Shown here in pieces: positions 55,173 to 62,973 of a stretch of DNA of 64,000 nt (positions within the stretch are counted from its first letter, which is position 1; every line of letters starts with the position of its first letter). Source of the DNA: Hyphomicrobium_A sp963817485 (lineage in GTDB: Bacteria > Pseudomonadota > Alphaproteobacteria > Rhizobiales > Hyphomicrobiaceae); contig CAWFOR010000004.1 in NCBI GenBank assembly GCA_963817485.1, positions 66,625 through 130,624 of the forward strand, given 5' to 3'. The position numbers and the translations under genes were made by a program. Under the pieces are notes generated by a model. It was not told the DNA's origin. It saw only the letters and a program-made list of their open reading frames with translations, and ran no database searches.

Positions 55173-55371
55173 CTGCGTCTCCTTGCGGCCGCTGCGGCCA
55201 AATCCTTAGCGCACAAACCCCGGGAATACCAAAGTCGCGAGCGCCGCAGCGACGCGACCGGAGTCTAGACCGCGCACATCGGGACGCGAACGGAGAACTG
55301 CAAGTCATTGACCCGCGGGAGCTTTCGATTTCGTGGGCCGCGTCACGCTTAAGGACCCCCGCCGCCGGGGC

Positions 55372-55902
55372 TCAGGAGCCGCCAGCGGCCGCCCTGGAGG
55401 GGCCGAGCGAAACGATCCTAGGCTCATGCCCGCAGGCGCGGACGAACCGCAGGAGGTCGTCGCGGGCAATGTTGGTCGTCGCCGTGTTCTCCAGCGGATG
55501 GCAGTTGATGCTGTCGTGGTGCATGAGCTCGGCGTCGACGACGAGGCGCACGCGCCGCTCCGGGTCGTTGATGAGGGCAAAGGCAGTGACCGAGCCCGGG
55601 GGCACGCCCAGCGCCTGCATCAGAAGCTCCGGCTTGCCGAAGCTGAAACGGCCCGCGTGCAGTGTTCGCGCCAGCGCCTTGAGGTCGACCCGCGTGGTGG
55701 CCTCGGCGACGACAAGAAAGAGCTCCCCGCTCTCGTCCTTGAGGAAGAGGTTCTTGGTATGGGCGCCGGGAAGCTCCCGCTCGAGCTTGCCACTCTCCGC
55801 TACCGTAAACAGCGGCTCGTGCTCGACCGTGTGCGTCACAATTTGCAGGTCGGCGAGGCGGCGGAACAGGTCTTGGCGGGTTGCGGGGCGGGTCGCTGGC
55901 AT
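55372..55902 (-). CDS. ProX/YbaK-type aminoacyl-tRNA deacylase
   Basis: A 176-residue protein of the YbaK/EbsC/ProXp family, which frees tRNA-Pro from alanine or tRNA from other misacylation. Conserved: G-A-H-T-K-N-L-F-L-K-D, the lysine-bearing loop, L-G-V-P-P-G-S-V-T and C-H-P-L-E-N-T-A-T. The start is ATG 55902. The nearest relatives are annotated as prolyl-tRNA deacylase PrdX/ProX; the exact substrate is not provable here. Confidence 0.9.
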   Translation of the reverse strand: MPATRPATRQDLFRRLADLQIVTHTVEHEPLFTVAESGKLERELPGAHTKNLFLKDESGELFLVVAEATTRVDLKALARTLHAGRFSFGKPELLMQALGVPPGSVTAFALINDPERRVRLVVDAELMHHDSINCHPLENTATTNIARDDLLRFVRACGHEPRIVSLGPSRAAAGGS

Positions 55903-56061
55903 TGGTTAAGCCATGGAAAGGGGTGGCCATATCTAGCCGCTTGCCGCTCCGTCGCCAACCTGGCGGTCCCTCCTGCCGGGGGCCTTCCCTCGTCGCAGGC
56001 GTGCTTGCTGGCGGGTGGCCGCGGCGCTAGCATTGCAGCCGGCATCACAGCAGGAGACCCT

Positions 56062-56454
56062 ATGCCCGCGAAAATCTATCTGGCCGCCACGGTGCTGCTT
56101 CTCATCCTCTGCGGGCACGCGAACGCGCAGGAGCGGTGGGCGGCGATCACGCCGAACCTCGAGAACTCCTCGACCGTCGTCTGGGCGACGAGCAAGGAGC
56201 AGGCAAAGAAGCTCGCGACGCTCGCCTGCAAGCAGGTGTCGTCGACCTGCGCCGAGACGCCCGCCAGCACCGACGGCATGGACCAGATGTTCGCCATCAT
56301 GTGCTGCGAGGAGCCGAAGTCGGGCTGCGCGGCAGCCGTGGGCTCAGACCGCGACTCGGCGCTGAAGGAGGTCAAGAAGCTGTTCTCGGACGGCGGCTTC
56401 TCCCAGTGCACCTTGAAGAGCTACTTCAAGGCCGGGACCGGCGAAAAGGGCTAG
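56062..56454 (+). CDS. small exported cysteine-rich protein
   Basis: A 130-residue protein with signal peptide (KIYLAATVLLLILCGHANA), start ATG 56062. The mature part has seven cysteines: in A-C-K, S-T-C-A-E, M-C-C-E-E, S-G-C-A and S-Q-C-T. The layout is like DUF4189-type repeats: W-A-A-I-T at the start, A-K-K-L-A-T-L-A-C, and A-L-K-E-V-K-K-L-F. That family match is weak. No operon partner; a tRNA gene follows. Confidence 0.6.
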   Translation: MPAKIYLAATVLLLILCGHANAQERWAAITPNLENSSTVVWATSKEQAKKLATLACKQVSSTCAETPASTDGMDQMFAIMCCEEPKSGCAAAVGSDRDSALKEVKKLFSDGGFSQCTLKSYFKAGTGEKG

Positions 56455-56531
56455 CTGGCCGCCTTGCAATGGCCGGACAGTTGCGCCATAAGGCGGGTCC
56501 GCGCCGCGTTGTCGGCGCCATACCCAAGGAT

Positions 56532-56606
56532 GCGGGCGTAGCTCAGGGGTAGAGCATCACGTTGCCAACGTGAGGGTCGACGGTTCAAATCCGTTCGCCC
56601 GCTCCA
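56532..56606 (+). tRNA. tRNA-Gly, anticodon GCC
   Basis: A 75-base cloverleaf with CCA encoded. Acceptor stem GCGGGCG/CGCCCGC, D stem GCTC/GAGC, anticodon stem TCACG/CGTGA with loop TTGCCAA (anticodon GCC), 5-base variable region and T loop TTCAAAT. Discriminator base T. Confidence 0.95.
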
Positions 56607-56652
56607 ATTTCTTCCAGGATCGACGACTTCATCGCGCGGCGCTGAGCCGCGC

Positions 56653-57534
56653 TCACGCCATCGCGGCGGCAGGGCTCGCCACGGGAGCCGGAGCGGCAGA
56701 TCTATTTGCGGCCTCGAGCCGCACGAGCAGCTCCTCGGTCAGCGCACGCGTGGCGACGCCGGCAGCGCCCGGATACTTCGCCATGTAGCTGCGGTTGAAG
56801 GTCTGGAAGTTCGCCGCATCCTGAAGCGCCGACATGCGCGGCACCGCCTGCTTGAAGCAGTTGTTCTCGACGTTTTCCTCCAGCCAGCGGTGGTATTCCT
56901 GGTCGGACGGCGAGTTCAGGTCCTTCATGTTGACGATGACGCCGAGGTTGTCGGCAAAGCCCATCTCCGGGTTCAAGCCCTTGAAGCGGCGGAACACCTC
57001 TAGCCCGCACACCGATACGTAGTCGGCCTTGGTCGGCGAGACGTGAAAGTCGGCCTCGCGCAGCCAGCTCTCGGTGAGAATGGAGAGGCCCGGCGGGCAA
57101 TCGATGATCACCACGTCGAACACCTTGCGCACGGCGGCAAGCAGCTCCGCGATGACGGTGCGCAGGCGCGCGTGCAGGCTCTCCTTCGAGACCTCGCGCT
57201 CCAGCAGCGTGAGCTGCATGTCGCTCGGCAGCAGATAGACGGTGCGCGCGTCGTCTACGTCGGAGACGTTGCGTACGATGAACTTCGGCCACTCGGCCGT
57301 CTCGCCCTTGAGCACGGTCGCGTGCAGGTAGTCGACGATGGTCGCGCCGTCGCTCTGCAGCTTGTAGAGGCTCGATACCGTCATCAGCATGCTGGAGACG
57401 CTCGCCTGCGCATCCGAGTCGATCACGAGCACGTTCTTGCCGTGGTAGGCCGACAGGGTCTCCGCCAGGGCCAGCACGATCGTCGACTTGCCAACACCGC
57501 CCTTGGTGTTCATCACCGCAATAGCGTTCTGCAT
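56653..57534 (-). CDS. ParA/MinD-family ATPase
   Basis: A 293-residue protein with the deviant Walker A K-G-G-V-G-K-S-T at about residues 11-18, D-S-D-A-Q-A-S, and Walker B V-V-I-I-D-C-P-P-G-L. The start is ATG 57534 (MQNAIAVMNTKGGVGKS); a longer open frame upstream is not coding. The C-terminus is Ala/Pro-rich. No parB or replication gene lies nearby, so this is an orphan ParA that may position some cellular cargo rather than chromosome or plasmid. tRNA-Gly is on the opposite strand downstream. Confidence 0.9.
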   Translation of the reverse strand: MQNAIAVMNTKGGVGKSTIVLALAETLSAYHGKNVLVIDSDAQASVSSMLMTVSSLYKLQSDGATIVDYLHATVLKGETAEWPKFIVRNVSDVDDARTVYLLPSDMQLTLLEREVSKESLHARLRTVIAELLAAVRKVFDVVIIDCPPGLSILTESWLREADFHVSPTKADYVSVCGLEVFRRFKGLNPEMGFADNLGVIVNMKDLNSPSDQEYHRWLEENVENNCFKQAVPRMSALQDAANFQTFNRSYMAKYPGAAGVATRALTEELLVRLEAANRSAAPAPVASPAAAMA

Positions 57535-57804
57535 GGTGTCCGGACTTGCCCCTCTCGTCCTCGCATGTCCCCTCGAGGCGCTCAAAAGCGCCCCGTCTTC
57601 AATGCCCTGAGAATATGGCAGCCATTGGATCGGCGGCAACGAGGAAGCCCCGCGGCGAAGCGCACCAGGAAGCGTCTCAGAACGGAACGCGATAAATGGG
57701 TGCGGAAACGCCAGCTTGCGACGCGACCTTGCGCGCGCCATGAAGTCTCAATACATCAACTGCCCATAAATGAGACGAGTTGCTCTCTAGGAGGCTCTTC
57801 CGCC

Positions 57805-58443
57805 ATGGGTTACGCGCCGGCGCTTCGCTCCGCCCGCCCCTCGGCCGCATTCACTCTGATCCCGCTTATTGCGATCTGTCTGACGCTCGCGGGCTGCGGC
57901 ATCAACACGATCCCGACCTACGAGCAGAACGCCAAGGCGGCGTGGTCGGAGGTCCTGAACCAGTACAAGCGGCGCGCCGACCTCATCCCCAACCTCGTCG
58001 AGACCGTCAAAGGCTTCGCCGACCAGGAGCGCACGGTGCTGACCGACGTGGTCGAGGCGCGCGCCAAGGCCACGCAGGTGCAGGCGAATATTCCGCCCGA
58101 CATCCTGACCAACCCCGAGGCGATGCAGAAATTCCAGGAGGCGCAGAGCCAGCTCGGCGGCGCGCTCGGGAAATTGCTCGCCGTCGTGGAGCGTTACCCC
58201 GACATCAAGTCGGGGCAGAACTTCCTCACCCTGCAGAGCCAGATCGAGGGCACCGAGAACCGCATCGCCGTCGCCCGGCGCGACTACATCAGCGCGGTGC
58301 GCGCCTACAATACCGAGATCACGACCTTCCCGGGTCGCATCTGGCGCACCGTCATGTATCCGGCGTCGAAGGAGATGGCGACGTTCGACATCGCGCCCGA
58401 GGAGATGAAGGCGCCCAAGGTCGATTTCAGCAAGCCGAAGTAG
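57805..58443 (+). CDS. lemA: LemA-family lipoprotein
   Basis: A 212-residue protein. The start at ATG 57805 has a TAGGAGG site. A signal peptide ends in the lipobox L-A-G-C, so it is likely a lipoprotein. The LemA coiled-coil core is clear: N-T-I-P-T-Y-E-Q-N-A-K-A-A-W-S-E-V, R-R-A-D-L-I-P-N-L-V-E-T-V, Y-N-T-E-I-T-T-F-P. LemA proteins bundle helices at the membrane and often pair with TPM-domain proteins, as here (the next two genes). Role: envelope maintenance, not well defined. Confidence 0.94.
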   Translation: MGYAPALRSARPSAAFTLIPLIAICLTLAGCGINTIPTYEQNAKAAWSEVLNQYKRRADLIPNLVETVKGFADQERTVLTDVVEARAKATQVQANIPPDILTNPEAMQKFQEAQSQLGGALGKLLAVVERYPDIKSGQNFLTLQSQIEGTENRIAVARRDYISAVRAYNTEITTFPGRIWRTVMYPASKEMATFDIAPEEMKAPKVDFSKPK

Positions 58444-58465
58444 GGCTGCCTCGAGGGCCGCAAAT

Positions 58466-59287
58466 ATGCCTGGGAGCGCTTCCCCGTCCCGGCGCTTATC
58501 CCGCGCCCTCGCCTGCGCTCGCCCTGTCGGCGATGGCCTTCGCGATGGCCGCAGCCGCCTATGCCGGACCGACGTTCCCGCCGCTCACGGGGCGCGTCGT
58601 CGACGAGGCCGGGCTGCTGACGCCGGAGGACCGCGCCGCTCTCACCGGCGAGCTCGCCGCGCTCGAGGAGACGTCGACCGACCAGCTCGCCGTCGTGACG
58701 CTGAAATCGCTGCAGGGCTATTCCATCGAGGACTACGGCTATCAGCTCGGCCGCGCCTGGGGCATCGGCCAGAAGGGCAAGGACAACGGCGTCCTGCTCA
58801 TCGTGGTGCCGAGCGAGCACAAGGTGCGCATCGAGGTCGGGCGCAGGCTCGAGCCGATCCTCACCGACGCATTGTCGAACATCATCATCAACCACGCGAT
58901 CGTTCCGGAGTTCCGCAAGGGCGACTTCGCGGCCGGCATCAAGGCCGGCGTGCGCGACATCAAGGATGTGCTTCTCGGCGACGCGGAAGCCGTCAAGGAG
59001 CGCGCGCAGGGCGCGCGCCGCGGCGACAGCCCCGATACCATGCAGGTCATTCTGCTGATCTTCTGGATCTGCGTCGTGCTCTACATCCTCTATGCCGTGT
59101 TTCGCTCCGCGCAGGCCGCGCAACAAGCCGGCGTTGCCGGCGGCCGAAGGGCGGCCGCACCGTCATCATCCCAGGCAGCTCCGGCGGCTGGGGCGGCGGC
59201 TGGTCGAGCGGCGGCGATGGCGGCGGAGGCGGCTGGTCGGGCGGAGGCGGCGATTTCGGCGGCGGCGGCTCGTCGGGAAGCTGGTAA
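58466..59287 (+). CDS. TPM-domain membrane protein (YgcG-like), two compensating frameshifts
   Basis: About 270 residues. The TPM domain (V-D-E-A-G-L-L-T-P-E-D-R-A, T-D-Q-L-A-V-V-T-L-K-S-L-Q-G) is in one frame, but both ends are in another. The start (MPGSASPSRRLSRALA) and the glycine-rich C-terminus (G-G-G-S-S-G-S-W at 59287) share a frame. So a base error near 58510-58525 and another near 59140-59160 are inferred. A signal peptide, the extracytoplasmic TPM domain, one membrane helix (VILLIFWICVVLYILYAVF) and the Gly/Ser/Trp tail fit YgcG proteins. An alternative start is ATG 58533. It follows lemA by 22 bases. Confidence 0.88.
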   Translation: MPGSASPSRRLSRALACARPVGDGLRDGRSRLCRTDVPAAHGARRRRGRAADAGGPRRSHRRARRARGDVDRPARRRDAEIAAGLFHRGLRLSARPRLGHRPEGQGQRRPAHRGAERAQGAHRGRAQARADPHRRIVEHHHQPRDRSGVPQGRLRGRHQGRRARHQGCASRRRGSRQGARAGRAPRRQPRYHAGHSADLLDLRRALHPLCRVSLRAGRATSRRCRRPKGGRTVIIPGSSGGWGGGWSSGGDGGGGGWSGGGGDFGGGGSSGSW

Positions 59288-59310
59288 GGATCGGGGCGGG
59301 AGAGGTTGAG

Positions 59311-59928
59311 ATGAGTTTATTCTCCGGCGACGAGGAGCGGCGCGTCTCCGACGCGATCACGCAGGCCGAGCGCAAGACCTCGGGCGAGATCGTCGTCGTG
59401 GTCGCCGCGCGCAGCGACACCTACCTCTACGTTCCCCCGCTGATCGGAGCGCTCGTGAGCCTGCTCCTGCCCTGGCCGCTGATCTTCTTCACCAAGCTCG
59501 ACGTCGAGATGATCTATCTCGCGCAGCTCGCGCTGTTTCTCGTCCTCACGGCGCTGCTGCTGCCGCACGCGATGCGCGCCGCGTTCGTGCCGGCACACAT
59601 CAAGCGGCTGCACGCGCACCGGCGCGCGGTGGAGCAGTTCATCGCCCAGAACCTCCACACCACGACCGGGCATACGGGCGTGCTCATCTTCGTCTCGGTC
59701 GCAGAGCGCTACGCGGAGATCCTCGCCGACACCGCCATCGACGCGCGGGTGCCCCAGGGGACGTGGAAATCGATCGTCGACGAACTCGCCGCCGCCTGTG
59801 CCGGCGGCAAGCCGGCCGACGGGCTGGTGGCGGCCATCGGGGCGGTCGGAACGCATCTCGCCCGCCATTTCCCGCCCGACACGCGCGACGTCAACGAGCT
59901 TCCCGATCATCTGATCGTGCTGCCGTAG
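59311..59928 (+). CDS. TPM-domain protein with two membrane helices
   Basis: A 205-residue protein from ATG 59311 with GGGAGAGG upstream. It starts with a cytosolic-looking R-R-V-S-D-A-I-T-Q-A-E-R-K-T-S-G-E-I-V-V-V-V, then two hydrophobic helices (about 42-60 and 68-88), then a C-terminal TPM-like part (G-H-T-G-V-L-I-F-V-S-V-A-E-R-Y-A-E). The Y-A-E-I-L-A-D motif is typical of the second TPM gene in lemA clusters. The three genes (lemA, ygcG, this) form one operon with gaps of about 22 bases. Confidence 0.88.
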   Translation: MSLFSGDEERRVSDAITQAERKTSGEIVVVVAARSDTYLYVPPLIGALVSLLLPWPLIFFTKLDVEMIYLAQLALFLVLTALLLPHAMRAAFVPAHIKRLHAHRRAVEQFIAQNLHTTTGHTGVLIFVSVAERYAEILADTAIDARVPQGTWKSIVDELAAACAGGKPADGLVAAIGAVGTHLARHFPPDTRDVNELPDHLIVLP

Positions 59929-60039
59929 CCGCCGCGCCGAGGGCTTTGCGGCGGCGCCATCTTTTCGTGCTATGTCCTCGGGCCTCGGGGCTCGCTGGGG
60001 GGCTGCGCACCGGGACTGGGGCTGCCGGGGGAAACGACC

Positions 60040-61602
60040 TTGACGATTGCCACGTCCGCTCATCACACCGTGACGCGCGCGCCGCTGATCGCCCGCATCT
60101 CGTGGATGCTGTTCGATTGGTCGGCCCAGCCGTTCTACACCCTGATCCTGACCTTCCTCTTCGCCCCGTACTTCGCCAACGTGGTGGTCGGCGACGGCCC
60201 GCGCGGGCAGGCCCTATGGGGCTATGGCGCAGCCGTTGCCGGCATCATCGTCGCCATCGGCAGTCCCTTCCTCGGCGCGTTCGCCGACGGGCGCGGCCAA
60301 AGGAAGCCATGGATCGCGCTGTTCTCGGTCATTCTCGCCGCCGCCATGGCGACGCTGTGGGTGGCAACGCCGGCGGCCTCCATGCCGACGATCCTGCTGG
60401 TCCTCTTCGCCTTCGTATGCGCGACGGCCGCGGCCGAGTTCACCGCCGTCTTCACCAACGCGATCATGCCAGGACTGGTGCCGCCCAACGAGCTCGGGCG
60501 CCTCTCCGGCGCGGGTTGGGCTTGCGGCTATTTCGGCGGCCTCGTCAGCCTCGCACTCGTTGCCGGTCTCGTTGTGCCCTCGCCCGAGACGGGAAAGACC
60601 CTGCTCGGCCTGCAGCCGCTGATCCCGCTCGACATCGCCGCGCGCGAAGGCGATCGCCTCGTGGGGCCGCTGTCGGCTGCCTGGTACCTCTTCTTCATGA
60701 TCCCGTTCTTCCTGTTCGTGCCGGACGAAAGCCAGCCGCATCGGCATGACGGGCGCCCGGCGACGGCGGAGCTGTGGGACACGGTGCGCACGCTGCCCGA
60801 GCACCGCGATCTTTTGCTGTTCCTCATCGCACGCATGATCTTCACCGACGGCCTCACCGCCATCTTCACTTTCGGCGGCATCTACGGCGCGGCGGTGTTC
60901 GGCTGGGGCGTGCTGGAGCTGGGTTTGTTCGGCATCATCCTGACGCTGATCGGCGCCTTCGGCGCCCTGATCGGCGGCGTGCTCGACGACCGCTTCAGCG
61001 CCAAGTTCGTCATCCTGAGCGCGCTCGTCATCCTGTTGTTTGCCGCCCTCGGCATCCTGTCGATCGACGCGACGCACATCCTCTTCGTTGTCCCCGTCGA
61101 GCCTGAAGGCGCCGGGCTCGGCGCCGTTTTCCTCGCCCGGGGAGCAGGTGTTCCTCGCCTTCGCGATGGTGGTCGGCCTCGTCTCCGCGCCGGTGCAGGG
61201 ATCGCATCGAGCCGCTCGCTGCTCGCGCGGCTGGCGCCGCAAGAGAAAATTACCCAGTTCTTCGGGCTGTTCGCCTTTTCCGGCAAGGTGACGACATTCT
61301 TCGCGCCATTGCTGGTGGCGACGCTGACCGCGGTCACCGATAGCCAGCGCATCGGCATGTCGGCGATCGCCTTGTTCCTGATCACCGGCATCGCCACCGT
61401 TCGTCGGCGCTTCCTGCTCAAGCCTATGGCGCGCCATCCCCACGCCGCCTGGAGTTCGGTGCGCGCAAGACCGGCGCCAGCAGCGACACCAGCAAGCGAC
61501 CAGGGCAACGATACGCAACGCTATCCTCCTGGTGCTGGAGCGGCAGCGCTGCTGCTTCCGCTGGCGCGGTGTGCTCGCGCAAGGAAGCCGCCTCCTGCCT
61601 GA
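60040..61602 (+). CDS. MFS transporter of the UMF1 family, frameshifts present
   Basis: About 500 residues with 12 predicted helices. The N-terminal half (S-W-M-L-F-D-W-S-A-Q-P-F-Y-T-L-I-L-T-F) and S-P-F-L-G-A-F-A-D are typical of the UMF1-like efflux family (related to eukaryotic Atg22). Between 61127 and about 61205 the frame changes: dropping one T from the TTTT at 61127-61130 gives S-S-P-G-E-Q-V-F-L-A-F-A-M-V-V-G. A second shift near 61200 returns to S-R-S-L-L-A-R-L-A-P-Q. The C-terminal part after about 61400 is not a normal MFS end and overlaps the start of the next gene, so the true stop is unclear. Substrate unknown. Confidence 0.85.
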   Translation: MTIATSAHHTVTRAPLIARISWMLFDWSAQPFYTLILTFLFAPYFANVVVGDGPRGQALWGYGAAVAGIIVAIGSPFLGAFADGRGQRKPWIALFSVILAAAMATLWVATPAASMPTILLVLFAFVCATAAAEFTAVFTNAIMPGLVPPNELGRLSGAGWACGYFGGLVSLALVAGLVVPSPETGKTLLGLQPLIPLDIAAREGDRLVGPLSAAWYLFFMIPFFLFVPDESQPHRHDGRPATAELWDTVRTLPEHRDLLLFLIARMIFTDGLTAIFTFGGIYGAAVFGWGVLELGLFGIILTLIGAFGALIGGVLDDRFSAKFVILSALVILLFAALGILSIDATHILFVVPVEPEGAGLGAVFLARGAGVPRLRDGGRPRLRAGAGIASSRSLLARLAPQEKITQFFGLFAFSGKVTTFFAPLLVATLTAVTDSQRIGMSAIALFLITGIATVRRRFLLKPMARHPHAAWSSVRARPAPAATPASDQGNDTQRYPPGAGAAALLLPLARCARARKPPPA

Positions 61603-61911
61603 GCGGTCGAGGAGCTGCCGGCGCACAAATCCGCCGACGCCAGCCAGGCAATCGACCAGGCCAAAGATGCCGCGACCGCAGCCATAGGTGCGCAAGCACG
61701 TCATCAAGGCGATCGACAAGGCGAAGGATCACACCGACGAGGCCATTGCCGAGAGCAAGGACGCAACCGGCAAGGCTATGGACAAGGCGAACGAGGCGAC
61801 GCGCATTCTCGATAAGGCAGCGCAAGCCGCGCGAAGGTGCTCGACAAGGCAAAGTCCGCCACTTCCGAGGTGCTCGATAAGGCGAAGGAAGCGACCAAGG
61901 ACATGGGCTGA
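61512..61911 (+). CDS. probable small lipoprotein with lysine/alanine helix repeats, frameshifted
   Basis: Assembled from several frames. The N-terminus reads like a lipoprotein signal (R-N-A-I-L-L-V-L, G-A-A-A-L-L-L-P-L-A-R-C). The body has D-A-S-Q-A-I-D-Q-A-K-D-A-A-T-A-A-I, then A-I-D-K-A-K-D, A-T-G-K-A-M-D-K-A-N-E-A-T, V-L-D-K-A-K-S-A-T and V-L-D-K-A-K-E-A-T-K-D-M-G to a TGA at 61909. These are amphipathic 11-residue-like repeats. At least two base errors must be assumed, so exact start and length are uncertain. A strong terminator 90 bases downstream in the same direction supports a real gene. Confidence 0.45.
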
Positions 61912-62000
61912 ACAACAGACGGGTCTCGAAGGCGGCGACCTGATGACGGCAAGCCGGTGAGCCGCCTCCGCCCGATTTACTCTGAGCCGAGAGCGTACCG

Positions 62001-62044
62001 AGCGAAACGGGCCAGGGAAATCTCCCTGGCCCGTTCGCTTTTAT
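62001..62044 (+). terminator. strong rho-independent terminator
   Basis: A 13-base perfect stem (AACGGGCCAGGGA / TCCCTGGCCCGTT, 62006-62018 and 62023-62035) with a 4-base loop, then CGC and TTTT. It faces the plus-strand lipoprotein gene; the minus strand has AAAA at the other side and it could also act for the convergent gene. Confidence 0.8.
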
Positions 62045-62399
62045 GGGGCGGGTCCTTGCTCGGTCCTCGGAGCAGGTTCTGCCGGCGCGGCAGGAACCGG
62101 ACCATCCTTCGGGCCTCGGCTCAGCGTTAGGCAGCGCGGGCTCGGCAGCCGGCGCCGCGGGCGCCATAGCATCGCTAGGCGCGGGTGCCGCCGGTGCGGT
62201 TGCCGCCGGTGCGGTTGCCGCCGGAGCAGGTGCGGCCGGGGCCATCGCATCGGAAGGCGCGGGCGCGGGTGCAGGCGCCGTCGTGGCCGCCGGAGCAGGC
62301 GCTGCCGCCTTCTCCGGAAGAGCGGCGTGTAGATATAGACGATGCCGGTGACAGTGGCGAGAATGATGACGAGATGATCGCCCTGATGACTGTATTCAC
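62041..62399 (-). CDS. probable small Ala/Pro-rich membrane protein, frameshifted
   Basis: The C-terminus (A-P-R-T-E-Q-G-P-A-P) ends at a TAA at 62041-62043. Upstream is a long run of alanine and proline, with a T-A-P-A-A repeat pattern, and a hydrophobic helix H-L-V-I-I-L-A-T-V-T-G-I-V-Y-I-Y. The start may be the GTG at 62399, but one or more base errors must be assumed to join it to the helix. This suggests an N-terminal membrane anchor with a proline-rich tail. Function unknown. Confidence 0.4.
62193..62222. repeat. tandem 15-base repeat inside the Ala/Pro-rich gene
   Basis: GGTGCGGTTGCCGCC occurs twice in a row (62193-62207 and 62208-62222), followed by a degenerate third copy. It encodes part of the Ala/Pro repeat on the minus strand. 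Confidence 0.8.
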
Positions 62400-62463
62400 T
62401 GGCTAATCCCCTTCAGCTCCGTGGATATCGCCCCCATCCTGGCGAATCGTCCTGCGAGCACAA

Positions 62464-62969
62464 TCACCGCCTGGGGCGCTCTGCCACCATGAACCAGGAC
62501 GGGCCCGAATGAGGGTCGTTCCAGATGCGCTTCCAGTGAAAACCGGCCTTCTCGTAGGCGCGTACCGCGCGCTCGTTGCGGACAGAGGGGAAGACGCACA
62601 CGGCTACCGCGAGCGTCGAGGCGAATACCTCCTCCTTGAGGAGTGCCAACGCCGCCTGCCCGACGCCACGGCCGCGGTGCTCCTCCGACGCGATGAATAG
62701 ATCGAGGTCCCAGGTGCCGGCCTCGAGATCCTGCGGCAGCGATTTCACCCGACAGCGTGGCATCGACCGCGTGCGCGTAGCCGACGGGTTCGGGGCCGGC
62801 TTCGATGATGCGGCAGATCGCATGGGCGGAGCCGAAGACCATGTTGAGCTCGGCCTCCGTCGCCGACAGCGGTCCCACCAGTCTTGGATGTCGTCGCGCG
62901 CGCGCCCGCGGATCAGGTCCCAGTCGGATCGCCGCCGGCCCGCAGACGCACCGCTGCCGCGTCTTGCAT
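62464..62969 (-). CDS. GNAT acetyltransferase, aminoglycoside 6'-N-acetyltransferase-like, several frameshifts
   Basis: About 168 residues when joined over three or more base errors. The start ATG 62969 lies 4 bases after the purH stop. Early part D-W-D-L-I-R-G-R-A-R-D-D-I-Q-D-W-W; one extra G at about 62880 gives G-P-L-S-A-T-E-A-E-L-N-M. Then V-G-Y-A-H-A-V-D, a break near 62735, and W-D-L-D-L-F-I-A, the acetyl-CoA loop H-R-G-R-G-V-G-Q-A-A and A-V-R-A-Y-E-K-A-G-F. This is the layout of the AacA4-like GNAT group; the substrate is unknown and resistance should not be assumed. Confidence 0.7.
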
Positions 62970-62973
62970 GGCG

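Noticed and set aside
56532..57534. Integration site or plasmid partition locus at tRNA-Gly and ParA
   Set aside because: No integrase, direct repeat of the tRNA end, parB or replication gene is visible, so there is no support for an integrated element.
62160..62330. CRISPR-like or satellite array
   Set aside because: The repeats are 15 bases, adjacent without spacers, and encode an Ala/Pro run. No cas genes or repeat-spacer pattern occur anywhere in the window.
62464..62969. Aminoglycoside resistance gene
   Set aside because: The GNAT layout is AacA4-like, but the sequence is broken and lies next to purH in a chromosomal setting. Family similarity alone does not show drug acetylation.
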